From Bacillus sp. CH30_1T (GTDB lineage Bacteria > Bacillota > Bacilli > Bacillales > Bacillaceae_B), in contig NZ_VTUY01000014.1 of assembly GCF_008364765.1 (NCBI RefSeq), positions 1 through 64,000 on the forward strand: 64,000 nucleotides of DNA. Reading direction: 5' to 3'. Below, in pieces: positions 1 through 9,163 of this stretch (positions are counted from its first letter, which is position 1; each line of letters starts with the position of its first letter). The notes under the pieces were generated by a model. That model was not told the origin of the DNA. It did no database searches and saw only the letters and a program-made list of their open reading frames with translations. Made by a program: the position numbers and the translations under genes.

Positions 1-188
1 ATAAGAACGACGGGATCAATACTCGGTCGACCATTATCTAAACAATACTTATCTTTTACCAGGTCATAAATAAATTCAAAGTCAATCGCTTGTTCAACCT
101 TCCTAACCAGATGATCCTCTGGAACAAGTTGGTCCAACGCAACCATTTCAATTTGATTTCTTCCATCCTCAACGTGTTTTGATAACAT
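1..188 (-). CDS. Transposase N-terminus, IS1182-like (runs off left edge)
   Basis: The reverse strand reads an open frame from an ATG at 188 to the window edge (about 62 codons, 3' end missing). The peptide begins MLSKHVEDGRNQIEMVALDQ and continues with LVPEDHLVRKVEQAIDF and NGRPSIDPVVL. This is the typical N-terminal (DUF772) region of IS1182/IS5-superfamily DDE transposases. The catalytic part lies outside the window, so it cannot be judged whether the element is intact. The start is preceded by a GGGGG-containing stretch suited to ribosome binding. Confidence 0.75.
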   Translation of the reverse strand, partial: MLSKHVEDGRNQIEMVALDQLVPEDHLVRKVEQAIDFEFIYDLVKDKYCLDNGRPSIDPVVL

Positions 189-236
189 TTTATATCCCCC
201 ACAAAAATATCGATTCCATTCCATTATACAAAAAAA

Positions 237-278
237 GCTTGTAGACTTGGTCTAATTTTTAGACTTTGTCTACAAGCT
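237..278. repeat. Inverted repeat beside the transposase start, possible IS end
   Basis: The arms GCTTGTAGAC (237-246) and GTCTACAAGC (269-278) are perfectly complementary, with a partly symmetrical AT-rich centre. The repeat lies about 50 bases upstream of the transposase start, where the terminal repeat of an insertion sequence would be expected. Without the other end of the element its role as IS terminus is an inference; it could be a transcription stop instead. Confidence 0.4.
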
Positions 279-280
279 GG

Positions 281-313
281 AGAGAGGTTCTTTCAAGAAC
301 CTCTCTTTTTTTT
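281..313 (+). terminator. Rho-independent terminator
   Basis: A near-perfect hairpin with arms AGAGAGGTTCTT and AAGAACCTCTCT is followed by eight T residues. It would stop plus-strand transcripts arriving from the left before the yqgE-like gene. Confidence 0.7.
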
Positions 314-370
314 GTATAACTTCCCTCCCTTTTTCACAAGATAGGGGTACGTTAAAGGGGAGTTTTTCAA

Positions 371-1585
371 ATGAGTAGCTATAAAAAGTTATTAGGCGAT
401 ATTGATTTAACGAGAGACCTTACTCTGCTGCTGTTGATTGGCGGATTATATTCCTTGAGTATTGCGCTCTCAAACACATTTGTAAACATCTACTTGTGGA
501 AGCAATCAGGTGAATTTATTGACCTAGGCATTTATAATTTAACCGTGGTGATCTTTCAACCAATAACATTTATTTTAGCTGGAAGATTGGCAAAGAAAGT
601 AGACCGGGTGATTGTGTTACGCTTCGGGGTTATTTTTTTGGCTCTTTTTTACATATCTGTACTCTCGTTCGGGGAGTCGGCCGAAAATTACCTGGTTGTG
701 TTAGGAGCGTTGCTCGGTATCGGCTACGGCTTCTATTGGTTAGCGTTTAATGTACTAACCTTTGAAATTACGGAACCTGAAACAAGAGATTTCTTCAATG
801 GTTTCCTCGGTACGTTAACATCAGCTGGAGGAATGATCGGCCCGATCCTCGCAGGTTTTATCATCTCCAGATTTGCTTCGTATAAGGGCTATACTATTGT
901 ATTCGGTTTATCTCTCCTGCTATTTGCCATAGCCGTTCTTTTGAGCTTCTTTCTAAAAAGACGACCTGCATCGGGGCGATATCTATTCCTCAGAATACTG
1001 GAAGAAAGGAAAAACAATGCTAACTGGCGCTTCATTACGAACGCCCACTTCTTCCAGGGGTTGAGAGAAGGAACGTTTATCTTCATTATTTCTGTGTTTG
1101 TGTTCATCAGTACAGGTAGTGAGTTTGCCATCGGTACATTCGGACTCATAAACTCAGGGATCGCATTCGTAGGCTATTACATTGCATCGCGGGTGATTAA
1201 AAAAAAGTTTCGAAAAAAGGCTATTTTATTAGGTGGAATCCTTCTCTACCTGGCAATATTCTTGATTGTGTTTGATGTCACTTACACGAAGTTATTGCTC
1301 TATGCCGGGATGATTGCCATTGCATACCCCATCCTTCTGGTACCTTATATTTCAATGACATATGATGTAATCGGAACGGGATGGAACGCCGCTGAAATGA
1401 GAATCGAGTATATTGTCGTGAGGGAGATTTTCTTGAATTCGGGAAGAATTGTGTCAGTCCTGGCTTTCATCATTGCCGTCACATTTTTTAACCACGAAGA
1501 GAGTATCCCCATCCTCCTATTAATGCTTGGAGCAGGTCATACCCTCATATATTTCTTCGTGCGAAAAGTGGACTTACCCATTTAG
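371..1585 (+). CDS. yqgE: MFS transporter, YqgE-like
   Basis: The 404-residue protein has about a dozen hydrophobic segments and a loop of basic residues near the middle, the layout of a major facilitator superfamily permease. The loop GRLAKKVDRVIVLRFG after the second hydrophobic pair resembles the MFS A-motif loop. An AAAGGGGAG ribosome site precedes the ATG by about nine bases. The substrate is unknown. The position directly upstream of pbpA and pst matches yqgE of B. subtilis, which is the basis for the symbol. A hairpin follows the stop codon, so it is probably monocistronic. Confidence 0.8.
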   Translation: MSSYKKLLGDIDLTRDLTLLLLIGGLYSLSIALSNTFVNIYLWKQSGEFIDLGIYNLTVVIFQPITFILAGRLAKKVDRVIVLRFGVIFLALFYISVLSFGESAENYLVVLGALLGIGYGFYWLAFNVLTFEITEPETRDFFNGFLGTLTSAGGMIGPILAGFIISRFASYKGYTIVFGLSLLLFAIAVLLSFFLKRRPASGRYLFLRILEERKNNANWRFITNAHFFQGLREGTFIFIISVFVFISTGSEFAIGTFGLINSGIAFVGYYIASRVIKKKFRKKAILLGGILLYLAIFLIVFDVTYTKLLLYAGMIAIAYPILLVPYISMTYDVIGTGWNAAEMRIEYIVVREIFLNSGRIVSVLAFIIAVTFFNHEESIPILLLMLGAGHTLIYFFVRKVDLPI

Positions 1586-1592
1586 GATATTC

Positions 1593-1630
1593 AAGCAAAG
1601 AGAGGGAAAGATTTCCTCTCTTTGCTTATG
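1593..1630 (+). terminator. Hairpin after the yqgE-like gene
   Basis: Thirteen-base complementary arms (AAGCAAAGAGAGG at 1593 and its complement at 1615-1627) form a strong stem. The downstream T-tract is short, so termination may be partial. Confidence 0.5.
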
Positions 1631-1717
1631 TCTAGATTATCCTTGTATTTTTCTATAAAATAAGAAGGGATGGTAACGATATAAAGATATTTTTACATAG
1701 AGGAAGGGTTGGAAAGA

Positions 1718-3892
1718 TTGAAAAGAAATAAGAGAAAAAGAAAGACGCATGTTCCCGTTCGGATGAATTTGCTGTTTTTTGCCGTGTTCTTATTATTCTC
1801 TCTTCTGGTTCTTAGACTGGGACTCGTTCAAATAGTGAACGGAGAAAGCTACAAGAAGGAAGTAGAAAGAACAGAGGATGTTGTCGTCAATACAGGTGTG
1901 CCACGAGGGAAAATGTATGACCGTTATGGAAATGTGATCGTCGATAATGTACCGTTAAATGCGATTACGTATACACGTGCAAACAACACCAAGATCGAGG
2001 AGATGATGGAGGTTGCAGCCAAGCTTTCTGAGTACATTGAAAAAGATACCAAAGAAGTGACAGAAAGAGACAAGAAAGATTATTGGTTATTAAATAATAA
2101 AGAACAAGCAGACAAAAAGGTGTCAGAAGAGGAAATTAAAAAGCTTCAAGGCAATGAAGATTTATCTGAAGACGATGTAAACGCGAAAGTGTACCAAATG
2201 AGATTAGACCGGATCACAGAAGACGAGTTAGCATCACTGACTGAAAAGGATTTAGAAATCATTGCGATTTATCGTGAGTTCTCCAGCGGGTATGCATTAA
2301 ATCCGCAAGTTGTGAAGAACGAAGGGGTCACCCCGGAAGAATTTGCCGTCGTCAGTGAACATCTCAGTGAACTACCCGGCATCAATACCACTACAGACTG
2401 GAAGCGATCCTACGTATTTGATGATATGTTGAGGACGATTCTTGGGAATGTTTCTTCCTCAAGAGAAGGTCTGCCAAAGAACCTGGTAGATTCCTATTTA
2501 GCGAAAGACTACAACCGGAATGATCGTGTAGGGAAGAGTTACGTTGAATTAGAATATGAAGATGTCCTGCAAGGTCAAAAGGAACAAATCAAAAATGTCA
2601 CCAAAGGTGGTAGCGTGTTGGAATCTGTACTCGTACAAGAAGGTCAACGTGGAAAAGATATTGTTCTGACAATCGATATGGAGCTTCAACGTGAAGTCGA
2701 AAAGATTATAGAAGAAGAATTACGAAAACAGATTATAAATCGCGGTGAGTCTCCTAACCTGGATCGGGCTTACGTGGTCATGATTGACCCAAATACAGGG
2801 GAGATATTAGCCATGGCCGGAAAACAGTATGTGAAGAACTCTGAAACAGGCAAGTACGAGATGAGAGATGCTGCGTTAGGAACCTTTACGTCTTCTTATG
2901 AAGTGGGATCTGTGGTTAAGGGTGCCACCGTATTAACCGGTTATATGACAGGGAATTTAAAACCGGGAGAAGTGTTGATCGATGAACCATTAAAAATCAA
3001 AGGGACAAAGCCCAAATCTTCATGGTTCAATAAATATCAACGAATTCCCATGTCAGACTTGTTTGCTCTGGAGAAGTCTTCTAATTCATATATGTGGAAG
3101 GTTGCCCTTAAAGTAGCAGGAGGTCAGTATGTACCGAATGAGCCGATTGTGAATAATCCTGAAGCCTTTGACATCTTTCGGAATCACTACGCTCAATTCG
3201 GATTGGGTGTGCCGACTGGAATCGACTTACCTGGTGAGTCTTCCGGACTTACAGGTACTGACACCACTCCTGGTTTCTTGCTGGATTTAGCGATCGGGCA
3301 GTTTGATACGTATACAACCATGCAATTAGCTCAATACATTTCTACCATTGCCAATGATGGTTATCGTGTGGAACCACATATCATGAAAGAAATAAGAGAG
3401 CCGACAAATGATCAGGAAAGCCTGGGACCGATCCTGTTTGAAAAAGAAACGAATGTGCTGAATCGCATCGATGCGACACAAGCCCAGATCGAGCACGTTC
3501 AACAAGGATTCTATCGTGTGTACCACTATCCGGATGGTACGGCGTATGATCAATTCAAGGATGCACCATATAATGCGGCAGGTAAATCGGGTACCGCTGA
3601 GACGTATGTAGATGGAGAGCTGAACTATAACACGACTCTTATCGGATACGCCCCATTTGATAACCCTGAAGTGGCGTATGCCACAATGGTTCCTGCTTCT
3701 CATATCCAAGCAAGCGGAGTAGCCGATCCTTACGTCAATAAATACATCTCTAAACGAGTGATGGATAAGTACTTTGAACTGAAGAAGAAACGTGCAGAAG
3801 AAGTGAAGGACCCCACTTCAGTTAACAAGAAAGTAGAAAACGCTGAAGAGGCAGAAGAACAAATGCAAGAGGAAAGAGAACAGAATAACTAA
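1718..3892 (+). CDS. pbpA: Penicillin-binding protein 2A, class B transpeptidase
   Basis: This membrane-anchored D,D-transpeptidase cross-links peptidoglycan during side-wall elongation. A basic N-terminus is followed by one membrane segment (about residues 17-38), a PBP dimerisation domain (PRGKMYDRYGN motif) and the transpeptidase domain. The three active-site motifs are visible: SVVK in YEVGSVVKGAT, SSN in LEKSSNSYMW and KSGT in AAGKSGTAET. The C-terminus is an acidic tail. Two TTG codons could start it; the one at 1718 is preferred because AGGAAGG (1701-1707) is then ten bases away, while the TTG at 1709 touches the ribosome site. Length and the place before pst match B. subtilis pbpA. 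Confidence 0.93.
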   Translation: MKRNKRKRKTHVPVRMNLLFFAVFLLFSLLVLRLGLVQIVNGESYKKEVERTEDVVVNTGVPRGKMYDRYGNVIVDNVPLNAITYTRANNTKIEEMMEVAAKLSEYIEKDTKEVTERDKKDYWLLNNKEQADKKVSEEEIKKLQGNEDLSEDDVNAKVYQMRLDRITEDELASLTEKDLEIIAIYREFSSGYALNPQVVKNEGVTPEEFAVVSEHLSELPGINTTTDWKRSYVFDDMLRTILGNVSSSREGLPKNLVDSYLAKDYNRNDRVGKSYVELEYEDVLQGQKEQIKNVTKGGSVLESVLVQEGQRGKDIVLTIDMELQREVEKIIEEELRKQIINRGESPNLDRAYVVMIDPNTGEILAMAGKQYVKNSETGKYEMRDAALGTFTSSYEVGSVVKGATVLTGYMTGNLKPGEVLIDEPLKIKGTKPKSSWFNKYQRIPMSDLFALEKSSNSYMWKVALKVAGGQYVPNEPIVNNPEAFDIFRNHYAQFGLGVPTGIDLPGESSGLTGTDTTPGFLLDLAIGQFDTYTTMQLAQYISTIANDGYRVEPHIMKEIREPTNDQESLGPILFEKETNVLNRIDATQAQIEHVQQGFYRVYHYPDGTAYDQFKDAPYNAAGKSGTAETYVDGELNYNTTLIGYAPFDNPEVAYATMVPASHIQASGVADPYVNKYISKRVMDKYFELKKKRAEEVKDPTSVNKKVENAEEAEEQMQEEREQNN

Positions 3893-3901
3893 GCAAACGG
3901 C

Positions 3902-3943
3902 AGCTGGTTTCCACGAAGTATCTTACTGGAAATCAGCTTTTTT
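3902..3943 (+). terminator. Terminator after pbpA
   Basis: AGCTGGTTTCCA (3902) pairs, with one mismatch, with TGGAAATCAGCT (3927-3938), followed by a T-run. It separates pbpA from the Pho-regulated pst operon. Confidence 0.75.
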
Positions 3944-4148
3944 CTTATGGTTTTTAAACCTTTTACTCAAAATCAAAAGAGCATTTATATTATGAAAACG
4001 AGAATCAGGATCAGATCGATATAAATTATTTGATTTTTATCAGTGAACTACATAATTTACAAATCATTGTCCAATCTATGTCTAATAAGGGTTTGAAGAG
4101 GTTTATCAGATTCTGGGAAGGGTCATGAAGATGAAGAATAATGTCGAA

Positions 4149-4199
4149 TTTACAAAACCTTTACAAATGGTTAAAACCGCATTAACACTCATCTATTAA
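4149..4199 (+). promoter_or_regulatory. PhoP box and promoter of the pst operon
   Basis: Four hexamers sit in direct repeat exactly 11 bases apart: TTTACA (4149), TTTACA (4160), TTAAAA (4171) and TTAACA (4182). This is the TT(A/T)ACA-N5 tandem pattern bound by PhoP dimers in Bacillus. A TATTAA -10 candidate lies at 4194-4199 without a good -35 element, as expected for an activator-dependent promoter. Phosphate starvation should therefore switch on pstS and the genes behind it through PhoPR. The rest of the 3893-4249 gap holds the pbpA terminator and AT-rich sequence. Confidence 0.85.
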
Positions 4200-4249
4200 T
4201 CTATTACTCGTAGGACAAAACAACCAAGTTTCTTAGGGGGAATTTAGGA

Positions 4250-5185
4250 ATGAAAAGCTTTAAGTATCTAGCAATGTCAGCAATGATCGGATCAGCTCTT
4301 GTATTAGGAGCATGTGGTGCTCAAGGTGGAGCTGAAAGTGGCTCAGGAGAACAGCTGTCCGGCAGCGTGAAAATGGATGGATCATCAACTGTTGCTCCGA
4401 TCATGGAAGCAGTTAATGAAGAGTATGCAGCTGCACAACCTGATGTAAAGGTATCTATCGGTGTATCAGGTTCTGGTGGTGGATTTGAAAAGTTCATCGC
4501 AGGTGAAACGGATCTTTCAAACGCTTCCCGTCCTATCAAAGACGAAGAAAAGCAAAAGCTGGAAGAAGCTGGTATAGATTTCACTGAATTCGAAGTTGCT
4601 AAAGACGGTCTTACAATCGTTGTTAATAAAGAAAATGACTGGGTAGAAGACATGACAGTTGAAGATCTTCAAAAGCTTTGGGTTGAAGATGGAAAAACAA
4701 AGAAATGGTCTGATATCAACTCGGAATGGCCAGATGAAGAAGTGAAATTCTATTCTCCTGGTACTGACTCAGGAACATATGATTATTTCAACGAAGTCAT
4801 TTTAGAAGAAAAAGATATGACTAAACAAAACATTCAGCTTTCTGAAGATGATAACGTTCTTGTACAAGGTGTAACAGGTGATAAAAACGCCATCGGATTC
4901 TTCGGTTTTGCTTATTACCTTGCAAATAAAGAAGAACTTAAAGCGGTGAAAATCGGCGGAGTAGAGCCGAATAACGAAACAATCGAGAGTGGGGAATACA
5001 CTCCACTATCACGACCATTGTTCGTATATGCTAAAAACGCTTCTGTTAAAGATAATGAAGCTGTATATGATTTCATGAAATTCACTCTTGATAACTCTGC
5101 TGAAATGGCAGAAGCAGTTGGCTATGTAAGTCTTCCTGAAGATAAAGTCAAGGAAGCTACTGAAAAATTAGAAGGTCTTAAATAA
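4250..5185 (+). CDS. pstS: Phosphate ABC transporter, phosphate-binding lipoprotein
   Basis: This extracytoplasmic receptor binds inorganic phosphate and delivers it to PstCA. The signal peptide ends in the lipobox LVLGAC, making Cys22 the lipidated residue after cleavage. The phosphate-contact loops are recognisable: DGSSTVAPI near the mature N-terminus, GSGGGFEKF, and SPGTDSGTYD. A GGGGGAA ribosome site lies just before the ATG. It is the first gene of the pst operon, directly behind the PhoP box, and is normally the most abundant product of the operon. At 311 residues it has the usual family length. Confidence 0.96.
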   Translation: MKSFKYLAMSAMIGSALVLGACGAQGGAESGSGEQLSGSVKMDGSSTVAPIMEAVNEEYAAAQPDVKVSIGVSGSGGGFEKFIAGETDLSNASRPIKDEEKQKLEEAGIDFTEFEVAKDGLTIVVNKENDWVEDMTVEDLQKLWVEDGKTKKWSDINSEWPDEEVKFYSPGTDSGTYDYFNEVILEEKDMTKQNIQLSEDDNVLVQGVTGDKNAIGFFGFAYYLANKEELKAVKIGGVEPNNETIESGEYTPLSRPLFVYAKNASVKDNEAVYDFMKFTLDNSAEMAEAVGYVSLPEDKVKEATEKLEGLK

Positions 5186-5213
5186 AATTAATCGTTGTTA
5201 AAGTCAAAATGAA

Positions 5214-5246
5214 CAGGTGAGAAGCGATTACTTGCTTCTCATCTTG
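5214..5246 (+). promoter_or_regulatory. Stem-loop between pstS and pstC
   Basis: TGAGAAGC (5218-5225) and GCTTCTCA (5234-5241) form a stem that extends imperfectly outwards. No T-tract follows. Stem-loops here typically protect the pstS part of the message or mark a processing site, giving more receptor than permease; that role is inferred. Confidence 0.5.
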
Positions 5247-5274
5247 TCATGTGGATGAAAGGGGTTTGCATTAT

Positions 5275-6222
5275 ATGGCTACAAATTCAAAAGGATCATC
5301 ATACTCTGTTGCGGAGATGATTTCACAAAAAAGTGGTAAAGGCTTGAATCGTTCTGTTGAAAAGGCTATACCATGGATCTTGTTTGCAATAGCCGGGGTT
5401 TCAGTATTAACAACCATAGGTATCGTATTTACTCTTATCTTTGAAACATTTACATTCTTCTCGAGAGTATCCGTATTTGAATTCATAACAGGAACAGAAT
5501 GGTTTCCTTTTTCTAATCAGAATCCAAGTTACGGAATCATTCCTTTAATCTCGGGAACATTGAAGATTACCGGAATAGCTGTAGTGGTAGCAGTACCAAT
5601 AGGACTTGCCTCCGCCATTTATTTGAGTGAGTATGCCACAGATCGTTCAAGAAGGTTCATCAAACCGATATTAGAGGTATTAGCGGGGATTCCAACGATC
5701 GTATTTGGGTTCTTTGCTCTAACATTTGTTACTCCTTTATTGGAGTCATTCATACCTGAATTAAGTATATTTAATGCATTAAGTCCTGGAATTGTAGTTG
5801 GGATCATGATTATTCCCATGATTGCTTCTCTATCTGAAGACGCGATGTCGTCTGTTCCGAATTCCATACGTGAAGGTGCACAGGCATTAGGGGCAACTAA
5901 ATTAGAAGTTGCACTTAAGGTTGTTTTACCCGCAGCTGTATCAGGTATTGTTGCATCGATTGTACTTGCCATCTCCCGTGCAATTGGAGAGACCATGATT
6001 GTAACGGTTGCTGCAGGAGCTTCTCCAAACCTGTCTTGGAATGTTACTGACTCCATTCAAACGATGACAGCGTACATCGTTCAGGTAAGTACAGGTGATG
6101 CAGGGTATGGAACGACGATTTACTATAGTATTTATGCAGTAGGTTTCACTTTATTCTTATTCACACTTGGTATGAACCTGCTAGCCCAATACATCTCTAA
6201 GCGATTCAGAGAGGAGTATTAA
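5275..6222 (+). CDS. pstC: Phosphate ABC transporter, permease subunit PstC
   Basis: This is one of the two membrane subunits of the high-affinity phosphate importer. After a cytoplasmic N-terminus (about 35 residues) there are six hydrophobic segments. The EAA-type loop that contacts the ATPase is visible as EGAQALGATKLEVALKVVLP. The ATG at 5275 is chosen because GAAAGGGG is ten bases upstream; an in-frame GTG at 5251 lies upstream of that ribosome site. It precedes pstA with only two bases between them, so the two are probably translated together. Confidence 0.95.
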   Translation: MATNSKGSSYSVAEMISQKSGKGLNRSVEKAIPWILFAIAGVSVLTTIGIVFTLIFETFTFFSRVSVFEFITGTEWFPFSNQNPSYGIIPLISGTLKITGIAVVVAVPIGLASAIYLSEYATDRSRRFIKPILEVLAGIPTIVFGFFALTFVTPLLESFIPELSIFNALSPGIVVGIMIIPMIASLSEDAMSSVPNSIREGAQALGATKLEVALKVVLPAAVSGIVASIVLAISRAIGETMIVTVAAGASPNLSWNVTDSIQTMTAYIVQVSTGDAGYGTTIYYSIYAVGFTLFLFTLGMNLLAQYISKRFREEY

Positions 6223-6224
6223 TC

Positions 6225-7103
6225 ATGAAGTATATCAATCATGAAAATGTCTTAAAAAAGATGTCTTCCAGATTAATGGTGAATAGCGTTTTTAAAGGGC
6301 TTTTCTTCCTGGCGACTTTATTTGGCTTAGTCGTGTTGTGTGTATTATTATATCGGGTATTCACTCAAGGAATTGGATACTTGGATCTGCAATTTTTACA
6401 AAATGTGGGATCGAGGTTCCCTGAAAAAGCAGGGATTTATGCCGCCTTTATGGGGACGATTTGGCTAATGTTCGTTGTTGTTATCGTTTCGTTCATATTA
6501 GCAGTGGGGACGGCCATTTATTTAGAAGAGTATGCTAAACAAAACAAAATCAATAAATTTATCAAAGTGAATATTTCAAATCTTGCAGGTGTTCCTTCCG
6601 TTGTATTTGGTCTTTTAGGTTTAACGATCTTTGCCCGGGCCTTTGCCCTTGGTCAAAGTGTACTGGCCGCCGGTTTGACGATGAGTTTGCTCATTCTGCC
6701 TGTGATTATTGTTGCAGCACAAGAAGCGATTCGTTCTGTACCAAGAGAGTTAAGGGACGCATCTTATGGTATGGGTGCTACAAAGTGGCAGACGATTACT
6801 AGAGTAGTATTACCAGCTGCAATACCCGGGATATTGACAGGAAGCATTTTAGCGTTTTCCCGTGCAATCGGAGAAACAGCGCCACTAGTCGTTATCGGTG
6901 TACCAACGATATTACTATTTACACCAGGTTCCATCTTGGATACATTTACAGCTCTTCCAATGCAAATTTACGATTGGACAAAACGACCACAAGCAGATTT
7001 CCATGATGTAGCAGCTGCAGGGATTATTATCCTGTTAGGCTTACTGTTACTCATGAACTCGATTGCGGTGCTGATTCGTAATAAGTTTCAAAAAAGATAT
7101 TAA
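6225..7103 (+). CDS. pstA: Phosphate ABC transporter, permease subunit PstA
   Basis: This is the second membrane subunit of the phosphate importer and partner of PstC. Six hydrophobic segments are present, and the ATPase-contact loop reads RDASYGMGATKWQTITRVVL. The C-terminus ends in a short basic tail. The start ATG is two bases after the pstC stop, with an AGAGAGGAG-like ribosome site inside the end of pstC. The 292-residue length is normal for the family. Confidence 0.95.
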   Translation: MKYINHENVLKKMSSRLMVNSVFKGLFFLATLFGLVVLCVLLYRVFTQGIGYLDLQFLQNVGSRFPEKAGIYAAFMGTIWLMFVVVIVSFILAVGTAIYLEEYAKQNKINKFIKVNISNLAGVPSVVFGLLGLTIFARAFALGQSVLAAGLTMSLLILPVIIVAAQEAIRSVPRELRDASYGMGATKWQTITRVVLPAAIPGILTGSILAFSRAIGETAPLVVIGVPTILLFTPGSILDTFTALPMQIYDWTKRPQADFHDVAAAGIIILLGLLLLMNSIAVLIRNKFQKRY

Positions 7104-7149
7104 TATCGCATTTTTATTGGTTTTAAATGGATGAAGGAGGCTTTCAAAT

Positions 7150-7962
7150 ATGGAAACAACAATGGTGAACAACAATAATAAAGGTATGATCAATAGTTCA
7201 GTTAGAAAAGAGCCTGTTTATCAGACAAAGCAGCTTAACTTATGGTACGGTACAAATCATGCGTTGAAAAATATTGATTTAGATATTATGGAAAATGAAG
7301 TGACGGCCATCATCGGTCCATCCGGATGTGGGAAATCCACTTATATTAAAACATTAAATCGTATGATCGAGCTGATTCCAAGCGTAAAAACATCAGGTGA
7401 TATCTTTTATCGTGAACGTAATATTTTTGATCGAAATTATCGTGTCGAGGAATTAAGAACGAAGGTGGGGATGGTCTTCCAAAAACCTAATCCGTTTCCT
7501 AAGTCGATTTATGACAACATTGCATATGGTCCTCGAATCCACGGAATTAAAAACAAAAAAATGCTGGATGAAATTGTTGAAAAAAGCTTAAGGGGAGCAG
7601 CGATTTGGGATGAAGTGAAAGATCGTCTGAATCAAAATGCATATGGTTTATCGGGTGGACAACAGCAGCGTATCTGTATAGCAAGATGTCTTGCTATTGA
7701 ACCCGATGTCATTCTGATGGATGAACCTACGTCTGCTCTGGATCCGATTTCTACATTAAAGATTGAAGAGCTGGTTCAAGAGTTAAAAACAGAATACAGT
7801 ATTATTATTGTTACTCATAATATGCAACAGGCTGCACGTATTTCTGACCGCACAGCCTTCTTCCTGAACGGGGAAGTCATTGAATTTGACAAAACAGATA
7901 AAATCTTCTCTACTCCATCTGATAAGCGTACAGAAGACTATATCTCCGGCCGTTTCGGTTAA
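7150..7962 (+). CDS. pstB: Phosphate ABC transporter, ATP-binding subunit PstB
   Basis: This ATPase drives phosphate uptake through PstCA. Walker A (GPSGCGKST), the Q-loop region ([11 protein letters not shown], typical of PstB), the signature LSGGQQQR, Walker B ([12 protein letters not shown]) and the H-loop (VTHNM) are all intact. A GAAGGAGG ribosome site precedes the ATG. B. subtilis carries two pstB genes in tandem; only one is present here, directly followed by phoU. Confidence 0.96.
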   Translation: METTMVNNNNKGMINSSVRKEPVYQTKQLNLWYGTNHALKNIDLDIMENEVTAIIGPSGCGKSTYIKTLNRMIELIPSVKTSGDIFYRERNIFDRNYRVEELRTKVGMVFQKPNPFPKSIYDNIAYGPRIHGIKNKKMLDEIVEKSLRGAAIWDEVKDRLNQNAYGLSGGQQQRICIARCLAIEPDVILMDEPTSALDPISTLKIEELVQELKTEYSIIIVTHNMQQAARISDRTAFFLNGEVIEFDKTDKIFSTPSDKRTEDYISGRFG

Positions 7963-8050
7963 TTCACATTCAAAAAAAGGATAAATATCACCGGGTGTTT
8001 AATTCCTACTATTGAGAAGCTTAAGTGTTGAAAGAGGAAGGGGTATAATC

Positions 8051-8710
8051 ATGGCAGTTAGGGGACAATTTGATGCGAATTTGAAAGAGTTGCAAACCAA
8101 ACTAATGGATTTGGGTAACATTGCAAAGGTTGCACTTGAGAGAAGTATTGTAGCGTTAGAAGAGAAGGATGTTGATACGGCGCTTGCTATTATCGAAGGC
8201 GATCAAAAAGCCGATGATCTGGAAGAGGAAATCAATGATTTAGCCATTCTGACTATAGCTAAGCAACAACCTGTGGCAACTGACTTAAGAAGAATCATCG
8301 TTGCTATCAAAATTGCTTCAGACTTGGAAAGAATCGCAGATTTCGCTGTGAACGTAGCGAAATCAACGATCCGTATTGGTAATGAACCACTAATTAAACC
8401 GATTCATCATATTAAAGAAATGCATGCCATAACATCTGAAATGATTCAGCTAACTTTAGAGTCATTTGTCGAAGAAGATGTGGCGAAAGCAAAGAGAATC
8501 GCTGATATGGATGATAAGGTAGATGACTTATATGGTGAAACGATTGTAGAGCTTCTGACTCTCAATAAAGAAAAGCCTGAATTCACGGCTCAGATTACTC
8601 AGCTTTCATTCATCTGCCGATATCTTGAACGAGCTGCAGATCATTCAACAAACATTGCAGAAGGTGTATTCTATCTAGTGAAAGGTCGTCGTTACGATTT
8701 GAATGAATAG
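8051..8710 (+). CDS. phoU: Phosphate signalling protein PhoU
   Basis: PhoU is a cytoplasmic metal-binding helical protein that restrains phosphate signalling and Pst activity when phosphate is sufficient. The protein is two repeats of a three-helix bundle with the conserved metal-site patterns DLRRIIVAIKIASDLERIAD and CRYLERAADHSTNIAEG. The ATG at 8051 has an AGGAAGGGG ribosome site; an upstream in-frame TTG (8012) does not. The length of 219 residues is typical. It is the last gene of the pst operon, followed by a terminator. Confidence 0.95.
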   Translation: MAVRGQFDANLKELQTKLMDLGNIAKVALERSIVALEEKDVDTALAIIEGDQKADDLEEEINDLAILTIAKQQPVATDLRRIIVAIKIASDLERIADFAVNVAKSTIRIGNEPLIKPIHHIKEMHAITSEMIQLTLESFVEEDVAKAKRIADMDDKVDDLYGETIVELLTLNKEKPEFTAQITQLSFICRYLERAADHSTNIAEGVFYLVKGRRYDLNE

Positions 8711-8721
8711 ACACTACCAGA

Positions 8722-8755
8722 AAAAAAGCTGTCCCCATCAAGGGCAGCTTTTTCT
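8722..8755 (+). terminator. Terminator of the pst-phoU operon
   Basis: AAGCTGTCCC and GGGCAGCTT pair with one G-U wobble around a short loop and are followed by TTTTT. Confidence 0.8.
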
Positions 8756-8815
8756 ATGCATTCTATTGAGTATCATTTTAATCAATAAATTTAATGTTAA
8801 TTCATGACCCTCTCT

Positions 8816-9163
8816 TTATAGCTTTGAAATAAGTTGCTGGACTTCTGATTTAGAAAGTGCAGATTGCTTTGCGATTTGTTCGACAGGTATCCCTTGTTGA
8901 TATAACGCAATGACTTGATTTTTCACAACCTCATGAATGGGTTTTCTGACAGAAGCTGTTTTTTGTAAAGGAGCATCGCCATTCACCATCAACTCTTCTT
9001 CCAGTACCCGTATTCTCTTCTTTAACTGATAATGCTCCTGAAGAACATTCATTGACAATTCTTCTATGTCTTTTTCAATATCACGATACCGATCCCGTTG
9101 GAAAAACGAAATGATTAGTAATAGGATAGAGAAGCTTACTAATCCAATGAATAGTAAATCCAC
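8816..9163 (-). CDS. Membrane-anchored coiled-coil protein with C-terminal HTH-like motif
   Basis: The 115-residue protein starts with GTG and a GAGGTGA ribosome site. It has one N-terminal membrane segment (residues 2-20), a charged coiled-coil stretch (about 22-60) and a C-terminal helix-turn-helix-like region VEQAIAKQSALSKSEVQQLI without the flanking parts of a full regulator. The place after the pst operon and the architecture resemble the small DUF6115/YqzD-type proteins of Bacillus; no function is known to me. It is transcribed towards phoU and shares the intergenic terminator region. Confidence 0.7.
   Translation of the reverse strand: MDLLFIGLVSFSILLLIISFFQRDRYRDIEKDIEELSMNVLQEHYQLKKRIRVLEEELMVNGDAPLQKTASVRKPIHEVVKNQVIALYQQGIPVEQIAKQSALSKSEVQQLISKL

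Noticed and set aside
5619-6056. Open frame of 145 codons on the reverse strand inside pstC
   Set aside because: It is fully contained in a strongly conserved permease gene, lacks a ribosome site and codes for a low-complexity Ser/Thr/Ile-rich peptide; it is a shadow frame.
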